In this document: piece after piece, positions 8,971 to 18,027 of the stretch
Layout of the letters: each line of letters starts with the position of its first letter
Position numbering within the stretch: the stretch's first letter is position 1
Assembly (NCBI GenBank): GCA_963731105.1
Contig: CAVSUM010000004.1
Coordinates: forward strand, 195,598-259,597
Direction of reading: 5' to 3'
DNA from: RPQJ01 sp963731105
Lineage (GTDB): Bacteria; Pseudomonadota; Gammaproteobacteria; Steroidobacterales; Steroidobacteraceae
DNA length: 64,000 nucleotides
Translations under genes and position numbers: made by a program
Notes under the pieces: generated by a model
Told to the model about the DNA's origin: nothing
Seen by the model: the letters and a program-made list of their open reading frames with translations, nothing else
Database searches by the model: none

Positions 8971-10508
8971 AAAATCCATCACTTCCGGCGGCGGTCGCGG
9001 CACTGCTGGCGGTTGCCGGCACCGCGGCGGCGCAAACCGTGCCGTTCCAGGCGCCGCAACGGTGGCAGATCGGCAGCGGCGTCGGGCAGACCGAGCTGCC
9101 CAAGGGCGGCGTGTTCGAGCCGCGCATCGAGGCCGCGGTGCAGTACGTGGCCAACATCGATCTTGCCGCCGACGGCGAGCCGCAGATCGACACGGCAGGC
9201 TTCGAGGCTGCGCCGGGGTTCTATGCGTCCTACTCCTCGGGCACGGCCCGCGCCGCCATCGACTACTCGCTGATCGCGCGATGGTGGGAGGACAGCGACT
9301 TCAACGACGTGTCCCAGCGCCTCGGCGCCAACGGCGAGTGGAACGTGGTGCCGGAGTGGTTCAGCCTGCGCGGCCAGGCAACCTATGACGACGCGGTGAT
9401 CGACCCGCGCGTCAGCGCCAACTACGGCGGCCTCGGTATCTTCGGCGCGGGCAATCTTACCGAACTGGCCACCGCCAGCCTGAGCCCGCTGCTGCGTCAC
9501 CGCTTCGGCGACCTCGAGGGGATCGCGCAGTACACCTATGGCCGCACGTGGTATCTCAACGAGGGCAAGGGCCAGCCCGTGGTGGGTTTTGTCTCGAACC
9601 AGGACTCGACCGACGAGGCCATCAACCTGAGCTTCGGCACCGCGGCCGACGCCAGTGCCAACCTGCTTGGGACGGTGTTCTACGACTGGCAGCGCTCGGA
9701 GTACGAGTCCGCGCTGCCGTACAAATACGAGCGCCTCGGCATCGATGGCGGCGTGCGGGTGAGGCGTACGCTCGCGATCGTGGGCCGCGTCGGCCAGGAG
9801 TCCGACCTCGACGCCGACACCACGCAGGGCGGCCTCGACTCGACGTTCTGGGATGCCGGCCTGCGCTACAGCCCGAACGAGCGCACCCTGGCCGAGGCAC
9901 GCATCGGCGAGCGCTTCTTCGGCAACACCTGGCTGCTGTCGGTCACGCACCGCGCGCGCATCCTCGAGTTCGACGCCTCCTACAGCGAGGAACCGACCGT
10001 CGAGACCCGCACGCTGAGCCTCGGGGACTTCGACCCGGGCAACCTGCCGCCCGGCTTGCCGGATGCCGGGGCCGGCCGCCTCAACTCCACACCCTACGTC
10101 GCCCGCAATGCGAGGGCCGGGGTGCGCGCCGCCGGGTCGCGCACCACGATGGGCCTGTCGGCCTACCAGTTCGAGCGCGACTACCTGCAGTCGGTGCGGC
10201 AGGACGAGACCCAGACCGGCGTGGCCTTCGGCGCGACGCGGCAGCTGGCGTCGAACCTGACGGCGGACTTCGGTCTGTCGTACAACTGGTATGAATACGC
10301 GTCCGACGACCTGCCGGGCGTGTCGCGCAGTTCCGATTACCGCGATACCACGGCCACGCTGCGTGTGAACCGGCGCTCCGGCGAGAAACTCACGTTGAGC
10401 GGCGAGGCGGGTTACCTGGTCCGCAACAGCGACGGCGCCCTGGTCACCGACCTCGGCACGGACTACGACGGCTGGTGGGTCGGCCTGCGGGCCCGCTGGA
10501 CGCCTTGA
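8967..10508 (+). CDS. PEP-CTERM system-associated outer-membrane beta-barrel protein
   Basis: A 513-residue secreted protein with a classical signal peptide (cleavage after AAAQ, near residue 23). The mature part is rich in alternating polar/aromatic strands typical of an outer-membrane barrel (for example IAQYTYGRTWYLN, FYDWQRSEYESALPYKYERL, LRYSPNERTLAEARIGERFF) and ends with a C-terminal strand WWVGLRARWTP. It matches the TIGR03016-type barrel that accompanies XrtA loci. It may be an export channel or secretin-like partner. The XrtA-associated ATPase usually found next to it is not present in this window. Confidence 0.88.
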   Translation: MKNPSLPAAVAALLAVAGTAAAQTVPFQAPQRWQIGSGVGQTELPKGGVFEPRIEAAVQYVANIDLAADGEPQIDTAGFEAAPGFYASYSSGTARAAIDYSLIARWWEDSDFNDVSQRLGANGEWNVVPEWFSLRGQATYDDAVIDPRVSANYGGLGIFGAGNLTELATASLSPLLRHRFGDLEGIAQYTYGRTWYLNEGKGQPVVGFVSNQDSTDEAINLSFGTAADASANLLGTVFYDWQRSEYESALPYKYERLGIDGGVRVRRTLAIVGRVGQESDLDADTTQGGLDSTFWDAGLRYSPNERTLAEARIGERFFGNTWLLSVTHRARILEFDASYSEEPTVETRTLSLGDFDPGNLPPGLPDAGAGRLNSTPYVARNARAGVRAAGSRTTMGLSAYQFERDYLQSVRQDETQTGVAFGATRQLASNLTADFGLSYNWYEYASDDLPGVSRSSDYRDTTATLRVNRRSGEKLTLSGEAGYLVRNSDGALVTDLGTDYDGWWVGLRARWTP

Positions 10509-11332
10509 TGCGCAATGCGCTGACGGTCGACGTCGAGGAATATTTCCAGGTCGCCGCATTCGAGCGCACCATCCCGCGCGATGCGTGGGAGGTGGCCGAA
10601 TCGCGCGTCGAGTTCAACACGGGCCGCGTGCTCGACCTGTTCGCCGCGCACGGCAACAAGGCCACGTTCTTCGTGCTGGGCTGGATCGCGGAGCGACACC
10701 CGGCCCTGGTGAAGCGCATCGTGGCCGATGGCCATGAACTGGCGAGCCACGGCTACGACCACACCCGGATACACCATTTCACGGCGGAGCAGTTTCGCGC
10801 GGACGTGGTGAAGACCAAGGCCATCCTCGAGGCCATCGGCGGGGTGGCGGTGCGTGGCTACCGTGCCCCGAGCTACTCGATCAACGGCAAGAATCTCTGG
10901 GCGCTCGACGTGCTGCAGGAGACCGGCCACGTCTACAGCTCCAGCATCTACCCGATCCGCCATGACCTGTACGGCATGCCGGAGGCGCCGCGGTTCCCGT
11001 TCCGCATCCGGCCGGACGCCATCCTCGAGATTCCCGTGACCACCGTGCGCCTGGGCGGCCGCAACTACCCCTGTGGCGGTGGTGGCTACTTCCGGCTGCT
11101 GCCGTACGCGGCGTTCCGCCGGATGCTCGCGCGGGTGAACGAACAGGACCGGCAATCGGGGCTGTTCTATTTCCACCCGTGGGAGGTCGATCCCGGTCAA
11201 CCGCGGGTCAAGGATGCACCGCTCAAGTCGCGCTTCCGGCACTACCTCAACCTGAACGCAATGCACGGACGCCTGGAACGCCTGCTCAGGGACTTCGAAT
11301 GGGGACGCATGGATGAGGTCTTTGGCGCTTGA
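10508..11332 (+). CDS. XrtA system polysaccharide deacetylase (NodB domain)
   Basis: A 274-residue NodB-type deacetylase of carbohydrate esterase family 4. The start ATG overlaps the previous stop (TGATG). Visible motifs are TVDVEEYFQ with the catalytic/metal Asp near the N-terminus, NKATFFVLGW, the metal-binding SHGYDH block and RGYRAPSYS. It carries no signal peptide, as is usual for the exosortase-associated subgroup. The likely role is removal of N-acetyl groups from the exopolysaccharide or a lipid-linked precursor. The downstream FemAB-like gene begins within its last 20 bases. Confidence 0.92.
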   Translation: MRNALTVDVEEYFQVAAFERTIPRDAWEVAESRVEFNTGRVLDLFAAHGNKATFFVLGWIAERHPALVKRIVADGHELASHGYDHTRIHHFTAEQFRADVVKTKAILEAIGGVAVRGYRAPSYSINGKNLWALDVLQETGHVYSSSIYPIRHDLYGMPEAPRFPFRIRPDAILEIPVTTVRLGGRNYPCGGGGYFRLLPYAAFRRMLARVNEQDRQSGLFYFHPWEVDPGQPRVKDAPLKSRFRHYLNLNAMHGRLERLLRDFEWGRMDEVFGA

Positions 11333-12449
11333 TCTCACCTCTCCCGCTCCCGCGGGAGAGGTCGCCCGCAGGGCGGGTGAGGGCATTCCGGAGCCCTCAC
11401 CCCAACCCTCTCCCACTGAAGTGGGAGAGGGAGTAAGAAGCTTTGCCGAGTCCGATCGGCAGGCATGGAACGCGTTTGTCCGCGCACACCCCGAAGGCAC
11501 GTTTTTCCACCTGGCCGAGTGGCAGGACGTGCTGCACCGTGCGTTTGGCCACCGCACGCATTACCTGCTCGCCGAGCGCAACGGCGAGATTGTCGGCGTG
11601 CTGCCGCTCGCCGAGGTAAAGAGCCTGCTGTTCGGCCACGCGCTGGTCTCGACGCCGTTCTGCGTCTACGGCGGCATCGTCGCGGCCGACGAGGACGCGC
11701 ACGCGGCGCTCGAACGATCCGCCTGCGACCTCGCGCGCCGCCTCGGCGTCGAGCACCTGGAGATGCGCAACCGCCGGCGTCGGCATCCGGACTGGCCGTG
11801 CAAGGACCTGTACGTCACGTTCCGCAAGGCGATCGACCCGGACTCCGAGAAGAACATGCTCGCCATCCCGCGCAAGCAGCGCGCGATGGTGCGCAAGGGC
11901 ATCAAGGAGGAACTGCGCGTCGAGGTCGACCGCGACGCACGGCGACTCTACGACATGTACTCGGAGAGCCTGCGCAACCTGGGGACGCCGGTGTTTGCGC
12001 GGCGCTACCTGGAGATCCTGCAGGAGATCTTCGGCGACGCCTGCGACATCGTCACCATCCTCAAGGGCGACCGGGCGGTGGCGAGCGTGCTCAATTTCTA
12101 CTTCCGCGACGAGGTGCTGCCGTATTACGGCGGCGGCACGCAGGAAGCACGCGCCGTCGCCGGCAACGACTTCATGTACTGGCAGGTCATGGAGCGGGCG
12201 CGCGAGCGAGGCTGCCGGCTGTTCGACTACGGCCGCAGCAAGCGCGGCACCGGCGCGTTCGACTTCAAGACCTACTGGGGCTTCGAGCCCGAGCCGCTGT
12301 ACTACGAGTACTTCCTCGTGAAGCGCAAGGAAATGCCCAACCTGAGCCCCACCAACCCGAAGTACGGCAAGGCGATCGAGCTGTGGCGCAGGATGCCGCT
12401 CGGGCTCACGCAGCTGATCGGGCCGCCGGTGGCGAAGTACCTGGGTTAG
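11313..12449 (+). CDS. FemAB family XrtA/PEP-CTERM system-associated acyltransferase
   Basis: A 378-residue FemAB/GNAT-fold protein of the XrtA-associated type (TIGR03019-like). The conserved body starts at about residue 44 with AWNAFVRAHPEGTFFHLAEW and contains the acetyltransferase region YGGGTQEARAVAGNDFMYWQVME and FDYGRSKRGTGAFDFK. Members are thought to transfer an aminoacyl or acyl group in polysaccharide modification; the substrate is unknown. The first 40 or so residues (P/E/G-rich) are encoded by a palindromic repeat inserted in frame at 11335-11431, so the ancestral start may have been different or the extension is tolerated. Confidence 0.9.
   Translation: MRSLALDLTSPAPAGEVARRAGEGIPEPSPQPSPTEVGEGVRSFAESDRQAWNAFVRAHPEGTFFHLAEWQDVLHRAFGHRTHYLLAERNGEIVGVLPLAEVKSLLFGHALVSTPFCVYGGIVAADEDAHAALERSACDLARRLGVEHLEMRNRRRRHPDWPCKDLYVTFRKAIDPDSEKNMLAIPRKQRAMVRKGIKEELRVEVDRDARRLYDMYSESLRNLGTPVFARRYLEILQEIFGDACDIVTILKGDRAVASVLNFYFRDEVLPYYGGGTQEARAVAGNDFMYWQVMERARERGCRLFDYGRSKRGTGAFDFKTYWGFEPEPLYYEYFLVKRKEMPNLSPTNPKYGKAIELWRRMPLGLTQLIGPPVAKYLG
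11335..11431. repeat. intragenic palindromic repeat unit, copy 1 (double palindrome)
   Basis: Two palindromes, ctctcccgctcccgcgggag near 11339-11360 and ctctcccactgaagtgggag near 11408-11430, are separated by a ggtgaggg...ccctcacccc linker. The same unit recurs at 20121, 30635 and 54461. It lies inside the 5' part of the FemAB-like gene and is translated as a Pro/Glu/Gly-rich stretch without breaking the frame. Confidence 0.85.
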
Positions 12450-12458
12450 GGCCGGCAC

Positions 12459-14397
12459 ATGTGCGGCATCTACGGCATTCTTTCGCTCGACGGGCAGCGC
12501 CGACATGAACCGGCGGTGCTCGCCCGCATGGGCGACGCGATCGTGCACCGTGGACCGGACGACTCTGGCGCGTATTCGGACGGCGACCTCCTGCTTGGCA
12601 TGCGCCGCCTGTCCATCATCGACGTGGCCGGCGGTCATCAACCGATCGCGAGCGAGGACGGCCAGGTAGTCGCGGTTTGCAATGGCGAGATCTATAACTT
12701 TCGAGAGTTGCGGCGCGACCTCGAAGCGGCGGGGCATCGGTTCGCCACGCACAGCGACTCCGAGACCGCCGTGCACGCCTACGAGGAATACGGCGACGCC
12801 TTCCTGAACAAGCTCGACGGCATGTTCGGCCTGGCATTGTGGGACCGCCGCAGGCGCCGCCTGATCGTGGCGCGCGACGCGATTGGCATCAAGCCGGTCT
12901 ATTACCGTCTCGACGGCCGCGAATTGATGTTCGCCTCCGAAGCCAAGGCGTTGCTGGCGGTGCCCGGAGTTACGGCACGGTTGGACCAGGCTGCGCTCGC
13001 GCAATACCTGTCGGTGGGCTACGTCTGCGCGCCCAACGCGATCTTCGAGGGCATGCGCAAGCTCGAACCGGGCACGGCGTTGATTGCCGAGAGCGGGCGG
13101 GTGCATAAGCACCGTTACTACCGCCTGCCCGCGGCAATCGACACGACCCGTAGCGAAGACCAGTGGGTTGAAGCAGTGCGGGCGGAGCTCGAACGGTCCG
13201 TGCGCGACCAGATGGTGAGCGACGTGCCGATCGGTGCGTTCCTCTCGGGCGGTGTCGATTCGAGCGCAGTGGTGGCATTCATGCGCCGCCACAGCTCGCG
13301 GCCCGTCAAGACCTACTCCATCGGCTTCCACGGCTCGACCGGCGCGCAGCTCTACAACGAGCTGCCGTACGCGCGCCAGGTGGCCGAGCTGTTCGGCACC
13401 GATCACCACGAGATCGTCGTGCAGCCGGACGTGGCTACGCTGCTGCCCGACCTGATCTGGCACATGGACGAGCCGATCGCCGATGCGGCGTTCATCACCA
13501 CATACCTGGTGTCGAAGTTCGCGCGGCAGGACGTCACGGTGATTCTCTCCGGGGTCGGCGGCGACGAGCTGTTCGGCGGTTACAAGCGCTATCTCGACGA
13601 GCACTACCGTAGCCTGTACCGACGCATTCCGTCTGCGATCCGTTCCGGTGTGATTGCGCCATTGGCGGGGCTGCTGCCAAGCGACCGGCACAGCCGGGTG
13701 CTGAACCAGATGCGACTCGCCAAGGCGTTCGTGCAGGCCGACAAGCTTCCGTTCGACGCGCGCTATCGTGCCTACATGCAGGTGTTCGACGCGAGCGAGC
13801 GGGCGGCGCTGCTGAGCGGCGGCCTGCCGACGGGCTTCGACGATTGCATCGCTCGCGGCTTTGTCGGATGCGCAGACGGACGATCCGCTGCGGCAGTTGA
13901 TGGACGTGGACTTCGCGACGCAGTTGCCCGACGACCTGCTGCTGCTCACCGACAAGATGAGCATGGCGGTGTCCCTGGAATGCCGCGTGCCGCTGCTCGA
14001 CCAGCGGCTGGTGGAGCTTGCAGCGACGATGCCAGGGCACCTGAAGGTGCGCGGCGGTGAGCTCAAGCACTTGATGAAGCGCTCGCTGGAGGGCGTGCTG
14101 CCGGGCAGCATCCTGCATCGCGAGAAGCGCGGCTTCGGCGCGCCGATGGGCGCCTGGCTGCGGGCCGAGCTGGCGCCGGTGTTGCGCGACGTGCTGTCGC
14201 GAGAGTCCGTGATGCGGCGTGGCCTGCTCGACCCGGACGCCGTCGAGCGCACCATCCGCGAGCACGAGCAGCAGAGGGCGGATCGCACCGATCACCTGAT
14301 GGCGCTGATCAATCTCGAGATCTGGTGCCGCCTGTACCTGGACGGCCAGAGTGCCGCGGGCGTGGCGGACCACCTCAAGCAGGCGCTGGCCGCATGA
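12459..14397 (+). CDS. XrtA/PEP-CTERM system amidotransferase 1 (asparagine synthase-like), one frameshift
   Basis: The N-terminus MCGIYGIL carries the Cys2 nucleophile of class II glutamine amidotransferases, followed by RRLSIIDVAGGHQPI and NGEIYNF. The synthetase half has the PP-loop FLSGGVDSSAV and SGVGGDELFGGYKRY. The first frame runs to about 13860 and the family sequence then resumes in the next frame (LRQLMDVDFATQLPDDLLLL) to TGA at 14397, so one base appears gained or lost near 13855-13866. The whole would be about 645 residues, normal for TIGR03108-type enzymes. It should amidate a sugar carboxylate or peptide-like substituent using glutamine. Its stop overlaps the next start (ATGA). 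Confidence 0.88.
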
Positions 14398-15656
14398 CGC
14401 CGCCGAAGATGCGCGTGCTGTTCGTGTGCCATCGAGTGCCGTTCCCGCCGAAGCGGGGCGGCAAGATCCGGCCGTTCAACATCATCCGCCACCTGCACGA
14501 GCAGGGGCACGAGGTCACGGTCGCGTCGCTGGCCCGCTCGCAGGCGGAGATCGACGAAGCCGAGGGCCTCGGCCAGCATTGCTCCCACCGGCTGATCGAG
14601 ATCGTGGACGACCGCGTCGCCTGGCCGCGCATGGTGGCCTGGCTACCGACCACTCGGCCGTCGAGCTTCGGCTACTTCCACTCGCCGCGCCTGCAACAAA
14701 AAATTCGGGGACATTCACCTATTTTCCCCGCGCCGTCCCGAGCGCCGGGGAAAACAGGTGAATGTCCCCTATTTTCCTACGACCTGGTGTTCGTCCACTG
14801 CTCGTCGGTGGCGCCGTACGTGCGCGACATCCGCGCCACGGTGAAAATCCTCGATTTTGGCGACATGGACTCGCAGAAATGGCGCGAGTACTCACAGCAC
14901 AAGCCGTTCCCGCTGTCGGCCGGCTACTGGCTCGAGGCGGTGAAGCTCGAGCGAACGGAGCGACAGCTGGCCGCGCAGTTCGACCTCGCGACCTGCACCA
15001 CGCGTGCCGAAATGGAGTCGTTGCGGGCACTCGGTGCCACCGGGCCGACCGACTGGTTTCCCAACGGCGTCGACGCGCAGTTCTTCCAGCCCGCCCCGGA
15101 GCCGTACGACCCCGACCTCGTCAGCTTCGTCGGCCGCATGGACTACTTCCCGAACCAGCAGGCGGTGACGAGGTTCTGCGCGGAGGTGCTGCCAGAACTG
15201 CAGCGCCGCCGCCCCGGCACGCGCTTCGAGATCGTCGGTGCCGACCCGTCGCCCGAAATCCGCGCGCTCGGTAGTCTGCCAGGCGTCACCGTCACCGGCT
15301 CGGTGCCCGATGTGCGGCCCTACGTAACCCGCGCCGCGTTGACCATTGCCCCACTCGAAATCGCACGCGGCACGCAGAACAAGATCCTCGAGTCCATGGC
15401 AATGGGCGTGCCCGTAGTGTGCAGCCGACAGGCGGTAGGCGGCGTGGACGCCGTGCCGGGCGAGCACCTGCTCGCCTACGACACCCACGAGCAGTCGATC
15501 GACGCCGTGCTCGGCATCCTGCAGTCCACCGAATGGCGCACACAGTTGGCGCGCGCCGGACGCGAGCGCGTGCTCTCGCACCACAGCTGGCCGTCCTCCA
15601 TGCGGCGCGTGGATGCGCTGATTGCCTCACAGTTCGCGAAGCGGGCCGCGGCCTAG
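14394..15656 (+). CDS. PEP-CTERM/XrtA system family 1/4 glycosyltransferase (TIGR03087-like)
   Basis: A 420-residue GT-B glycosyltransferase. The start at 14394 gives MTPPKMRVLFVCHRVPFPPK, the typical opening of this exosortase-associated family. The C-terminal domain shows FVGRMDYFPNQQAV, FEIVGADPS and APLEIARGTQNKILE-MAMGVPVV, the nucleotide-sugar-binding region. An inverted repeat (14707-14769) is inserted in frame and adds about 25 foreign residues (around QQKIRGHSPIFP) between the N-terminal domain strands; whether the enzyme stays active is uncertain. It should add a hexose to the lipid-linked repeat unit at the cytoplasmic membrane. Confidence 0.9.
   Translation: MTPPKMRVLFVCHRVPFPPKRGGKIRPFNIIRHLHEQGHEVTVASLARSQAEIDEAEGLGQHCSHRLIEIVDDRVAWPRMVAWLPTTRPSSFGYFHSPRLQQKIRGHSPIFPAPSRAPGKTGECPLFSYDLVFVHCSSVAPYVRDIRATVKILDFGDMDSQKWREYSQHKPFPLSAGYWLEAVKLERTERQLAAQFDLATCTTRAEMESLRALGATGPTDWFPNGVDAQFFQPAPEPYDPDLVSFVGRMDYFPNQQAVTRFCAEVLPELQRRRPGTRFEIVGADPSPEIRALGSLPGVTVTGSVPDVRPYVTRAALTIAPLEIARGTQNKILESMAMGVPVVCSRQAVGGVDAVPGEHLLAYDTHEQSIDAVLGILQSTEWRTQLARAGRERVLSHHSWPSSMRRVDALIASQFAKRAAA
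14707..14769. repeat. 23-bp inverted repeat (REP/RAYT-like) inside a glycosyltransferase gene
   Basis: Arms at 14707-14729 and 14747-14769 are reverse complements with one mismatch and a 17-base spacer. Each arm contains the motif ggacattcacctattttccc. Such arms resemble the repeats mobilised by REP-associated tyrosine transposases. No transposase is encoded nearby. The insertion keeps the reading frame open. Confidence 0.85.
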
Positions 15657-15689
15657 AATCACGGTATTCCGCAACCAATCGAAAAGACG

Positions 15690-17006
15690 ATGAAAATCAG
15701 CATCTTTGGACTCGGTTACGTCGGCGCCGTATCGATGGCCTGCCTGGCCCGCGACGGGCACCAGGTCGTGGGCGCGGACCTCGATCCCCTCAAGCTCGAG
15801 CTGATCCGCAGCGGCCGCTCGCCGATCGTGGAGGAGGGCATCCAGGACCTCACCGCCGAAGTGGTGAAGAACGGTCGCGTGACGGTCACCGACGACGTGG
15901 CCGCGGCCGTGCACGCCACCGATCTGTCGTTCATCTGCGTCGGCACGCCGTCGAGCCCGAACGGCAGCCAGGATCTCTCGGCCGTGCGTCGCGTCTCCGA
16001 GCAGATCGGCGCCGCGCTCAAGGACAAGGCCGGCTACCACACCGTGATCATGCGCTCGACCCTGCAGCCGGGCGCCATGGAGTCGGTCGTCAAGGCCGGG
16101 CTCGAGTCCGCCAGCGGCAAGAAGGCCGACGTGGACTTCGGCCTGGGCTTCCAGCCCGAGTTCCTGCGCGAAGGCAGCTCGATCAAGGACTACGACAACC
16201 CGCCGTTCACGGTGGTCGGCACCGAGGACGCGCGCGCCGCGGACGCGCTGCGCGAGGTCTTCGGGCACCTGCAGTGCGAGTTCATCGTCACCTCGGTCGG
16301 CGTCGCCGAGATGCTCAAGTACGCCTGCAATGCCTTCCACGCGGTCAAGATCACCTTCGCCAACGAGATCGGGCGCCTGTCGCGCAGCGTCGGCGTCGAC
16401 GGGCGCGCGGTGATGGACCTCGTCTGCAAGGACACGCGGCTCAACATCTCGCCCGTGTACCTGAAGCCAGGCTTTGCGTTCGGCGGCTCGTGCCTGCCGA
16501 AGGACCTGCGCGCGCTCACCTACGTCGGCAAGCAGAACGACGTGACGACCCCGATGCTCGGCAACGTGATGGGCAGCAACCGCGCGCACATCGACCACGC
16601 CCTCGACCTCGTCGCGCAGTCGGGCAAGCGCAAGATCGGCATGGTGGGCCTCAGCTTCAAGCCGGGCACCGACGACCTGCGCGAGAGTCCGCTGGTGGCA
16701 GTCGCCGAGCGCCTGATCGGCAAGGGCTACGACCTGCGCATCTACGACCCGGAAGTCAACCTGTCGCGGCTGCTCGGTGCGAACAAGCGCTACATCGAGC
16801 ACAGCATCCCGCACATCGGCAGCCTGATGTCGCAGGATTGCGCCGCGGTCATCGACCACGCCGAGGTGCTGATCGTCGGACTCGCCGGTCGCGAGCTGGC
16901 GCCGACCATCGCCGAGCGCACCCGCCCCGGACAGATCGTGGTGGACCTGGTCGGTTTGCCGCGTGCGGGCGTCAAGGCGACCGAGTACCACGGGGTCTGC
17001 TGGTAG
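15690..17006 (+). CDS. nucleotide-sugar dehydrogenase, GDP-mannose 6-dehydrogenase-like
   Basis: A complete 438-residue UDP-glucose/GDP-mannose dehydrogenase family enzyme. The Rossmann motif FGLGYVGA lies at residues 5-12, and the catalytic cysteine is in FAFGGSCLPKD at residue 268, the same position as the catalytic Cys of Pseudomonas AlgD. The C-terminal domain has GLSFKPGTDDLRESPLV. It oxidises the C6 hydroxyl of a nucleotide sugar to a uronic acid with two NAD+. The AlgD-like features favour GDP-mannose over UDP-glucose, but this is inference. It supplies an acidic sugar, consistent with three amidotransferase-like genes in the locus. Confidence 0.92.
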   Translation: MKISIFGLGYVGAVSMACLARDGHQVVGADLDPLKLELIRSGRSPIVEEGIQDLTAEVVKNGRVTVTDDVAAAVHATDLSFICVGTPSSPNGSQDLSAVRRVSEQIGAALKDKAGYHTVIMRSTLQPGAMESVVKAGLESASGKKADVDFGLGFQPEFLREGSSIKDYDNPPFTVVGTEDARAADALREVFGHLQCEFIVTSVGVAEMLKYACNAFHAVKITFANEIGRLSRSVGVDGRAVMDLVCKDTRLNISPVYLKPGFAFGGSCLPKDLRALTYVGKQNDVTTPMLGNVMGSNRAHIDHALDLVAQSGKRKIGMVGLSFKPGTDDLRESPLVAVAERLIGKGYDLRIYDPEVNLSRLLGANKRYIEHSIPHIGSLMSQDCAAVIDHAEVLIVGLAGRELAPTIAERTRPGQIVVDLVGLPRAGVKATEYHGVCW

Positions 17007-17010
17007 GCGC

Positions 17011-18020
17011 ATGGCAGGGCGCTGGCTCAACACCGTTGCCGCCCTGCTTGGGATCGCGATTCCGGGCCTGTGGCTGCTGAGCCTGGCGACCCCGGTGAAG
17101 AGGCGGTCAAGATCCGCAACGCGCTGGTCGCCGAGCTCGGGCAGCCGGCTGACTTCGAGTGGACGCCGCAGCAGACGCCGCCGGGCTTCCTGCTGAACGA
17201 CGCTGCACCGAGCCCCGAGTTCCAGCAGGCGGCCGATCGACTGCGGGTCAGTGAGGGTGGGGCACCGCGGCAGGGGCTCGACCTCGCACTCGCCATGGCG
17301 CGGCACCTGATGGGGGCGCCGCAGCGGCTCGACGGCCCGATCCAGGCCGGGCTGCACGAGGCGTACACCGGCATCACGCAGCAGGGCGTCGGCTACTGCG
17401 CCGACTTCACCCAGGTCTTCACCGGCCTTGCCGTCGCGGCCGGGCTGCCGGTGCGCACCTGGAGCATCTCCTTCGAGGGTTTCGGTGCCGGGCACGCCTT
17501 CAACGAGATCTACGACCAGCGGCTCGGCAGATGGGTGCTGGTCGATTCCTATCATTCGCTGCTTTTCCTGGACGCGGCATCGCGCGAACCGCTGTCGGTT
17601 ATCGAAGTCCACGAACGCCTGCTCGCGCCGGCCGACGCGGGGCGATCAATCGAAATCCAGCGCATCGTGCCGCAACGCTTCCCGTTCCCGTCCGACGACG
17701 TAGCGCTCGACTACTACCGCCGCGGCATGCCGCAACTGGCGCTGGCATGGGGCAACAACGTGTTCGACTACGACCGTTCGTTGCCGGTGCGCCTGGCGGC
17801 CGGTGTGTCGCGCCACGCCGAGCGGGCGACCGGCATCCTGGTCGGGGAGTACCCGCGCCTGAAGGTTTACCCGGACGACGTCAGCGCCAGGGACCTGCGC
17901 AGCCTCGATCGAATCCGTCAGCGGTTCTGGCTGGCGCTCGGCTCTCTCGCCGTGGCCAGTGGCGTCTTCGGCTGGCTGTTGTGGACCACCTGGCGACGGC
18001 CTCGCCACGGGCTGCGGTGA
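17011..18020 (+). CDS. transglutaminase-like membrane protein, one frameshift
   Basis: ATG at 17011 opens MAGRWLNTVAALLGIAIPGL, an N-terminal membrane helix. Near 17095 the frame shifts and the protein continues as AVKIRNALVAELGQPADF to the stop at 18020 (about 335 residues). The central region GYCADFTQVFTGLAVAAGLPV...GHAFNEIYDQRLGRWVLVDSYHS has the Cys, His and Asp of a transglutaminase-like/papain-fold protease. A second transmembrane helix lies near the C-terminus (LALGSLAVASGVFGWLLW). It sits 7 bases before exosortase A. The substrate is unknown; a role in envelope polymer or protein processing is plausible. Confidence 0.8.
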
Positions 18021-18027
18021 AGGCTGC

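Noticed and set aside
6379..9003. An 874-codon minus-strand frame opposite the Wzz-like and kinase genes
   Set aside because: Shadow of high-GC coding sequence with no recognisable domain; the plus-strand genes here are unambiguous.
11335..11431. Rho-independent terminator at the palindromes after the deacetylase gene
   Set aside because: The palindromes are inside the FemAB-like frame, no T-run follows on either strand, and the same unit recurs inside other genes.
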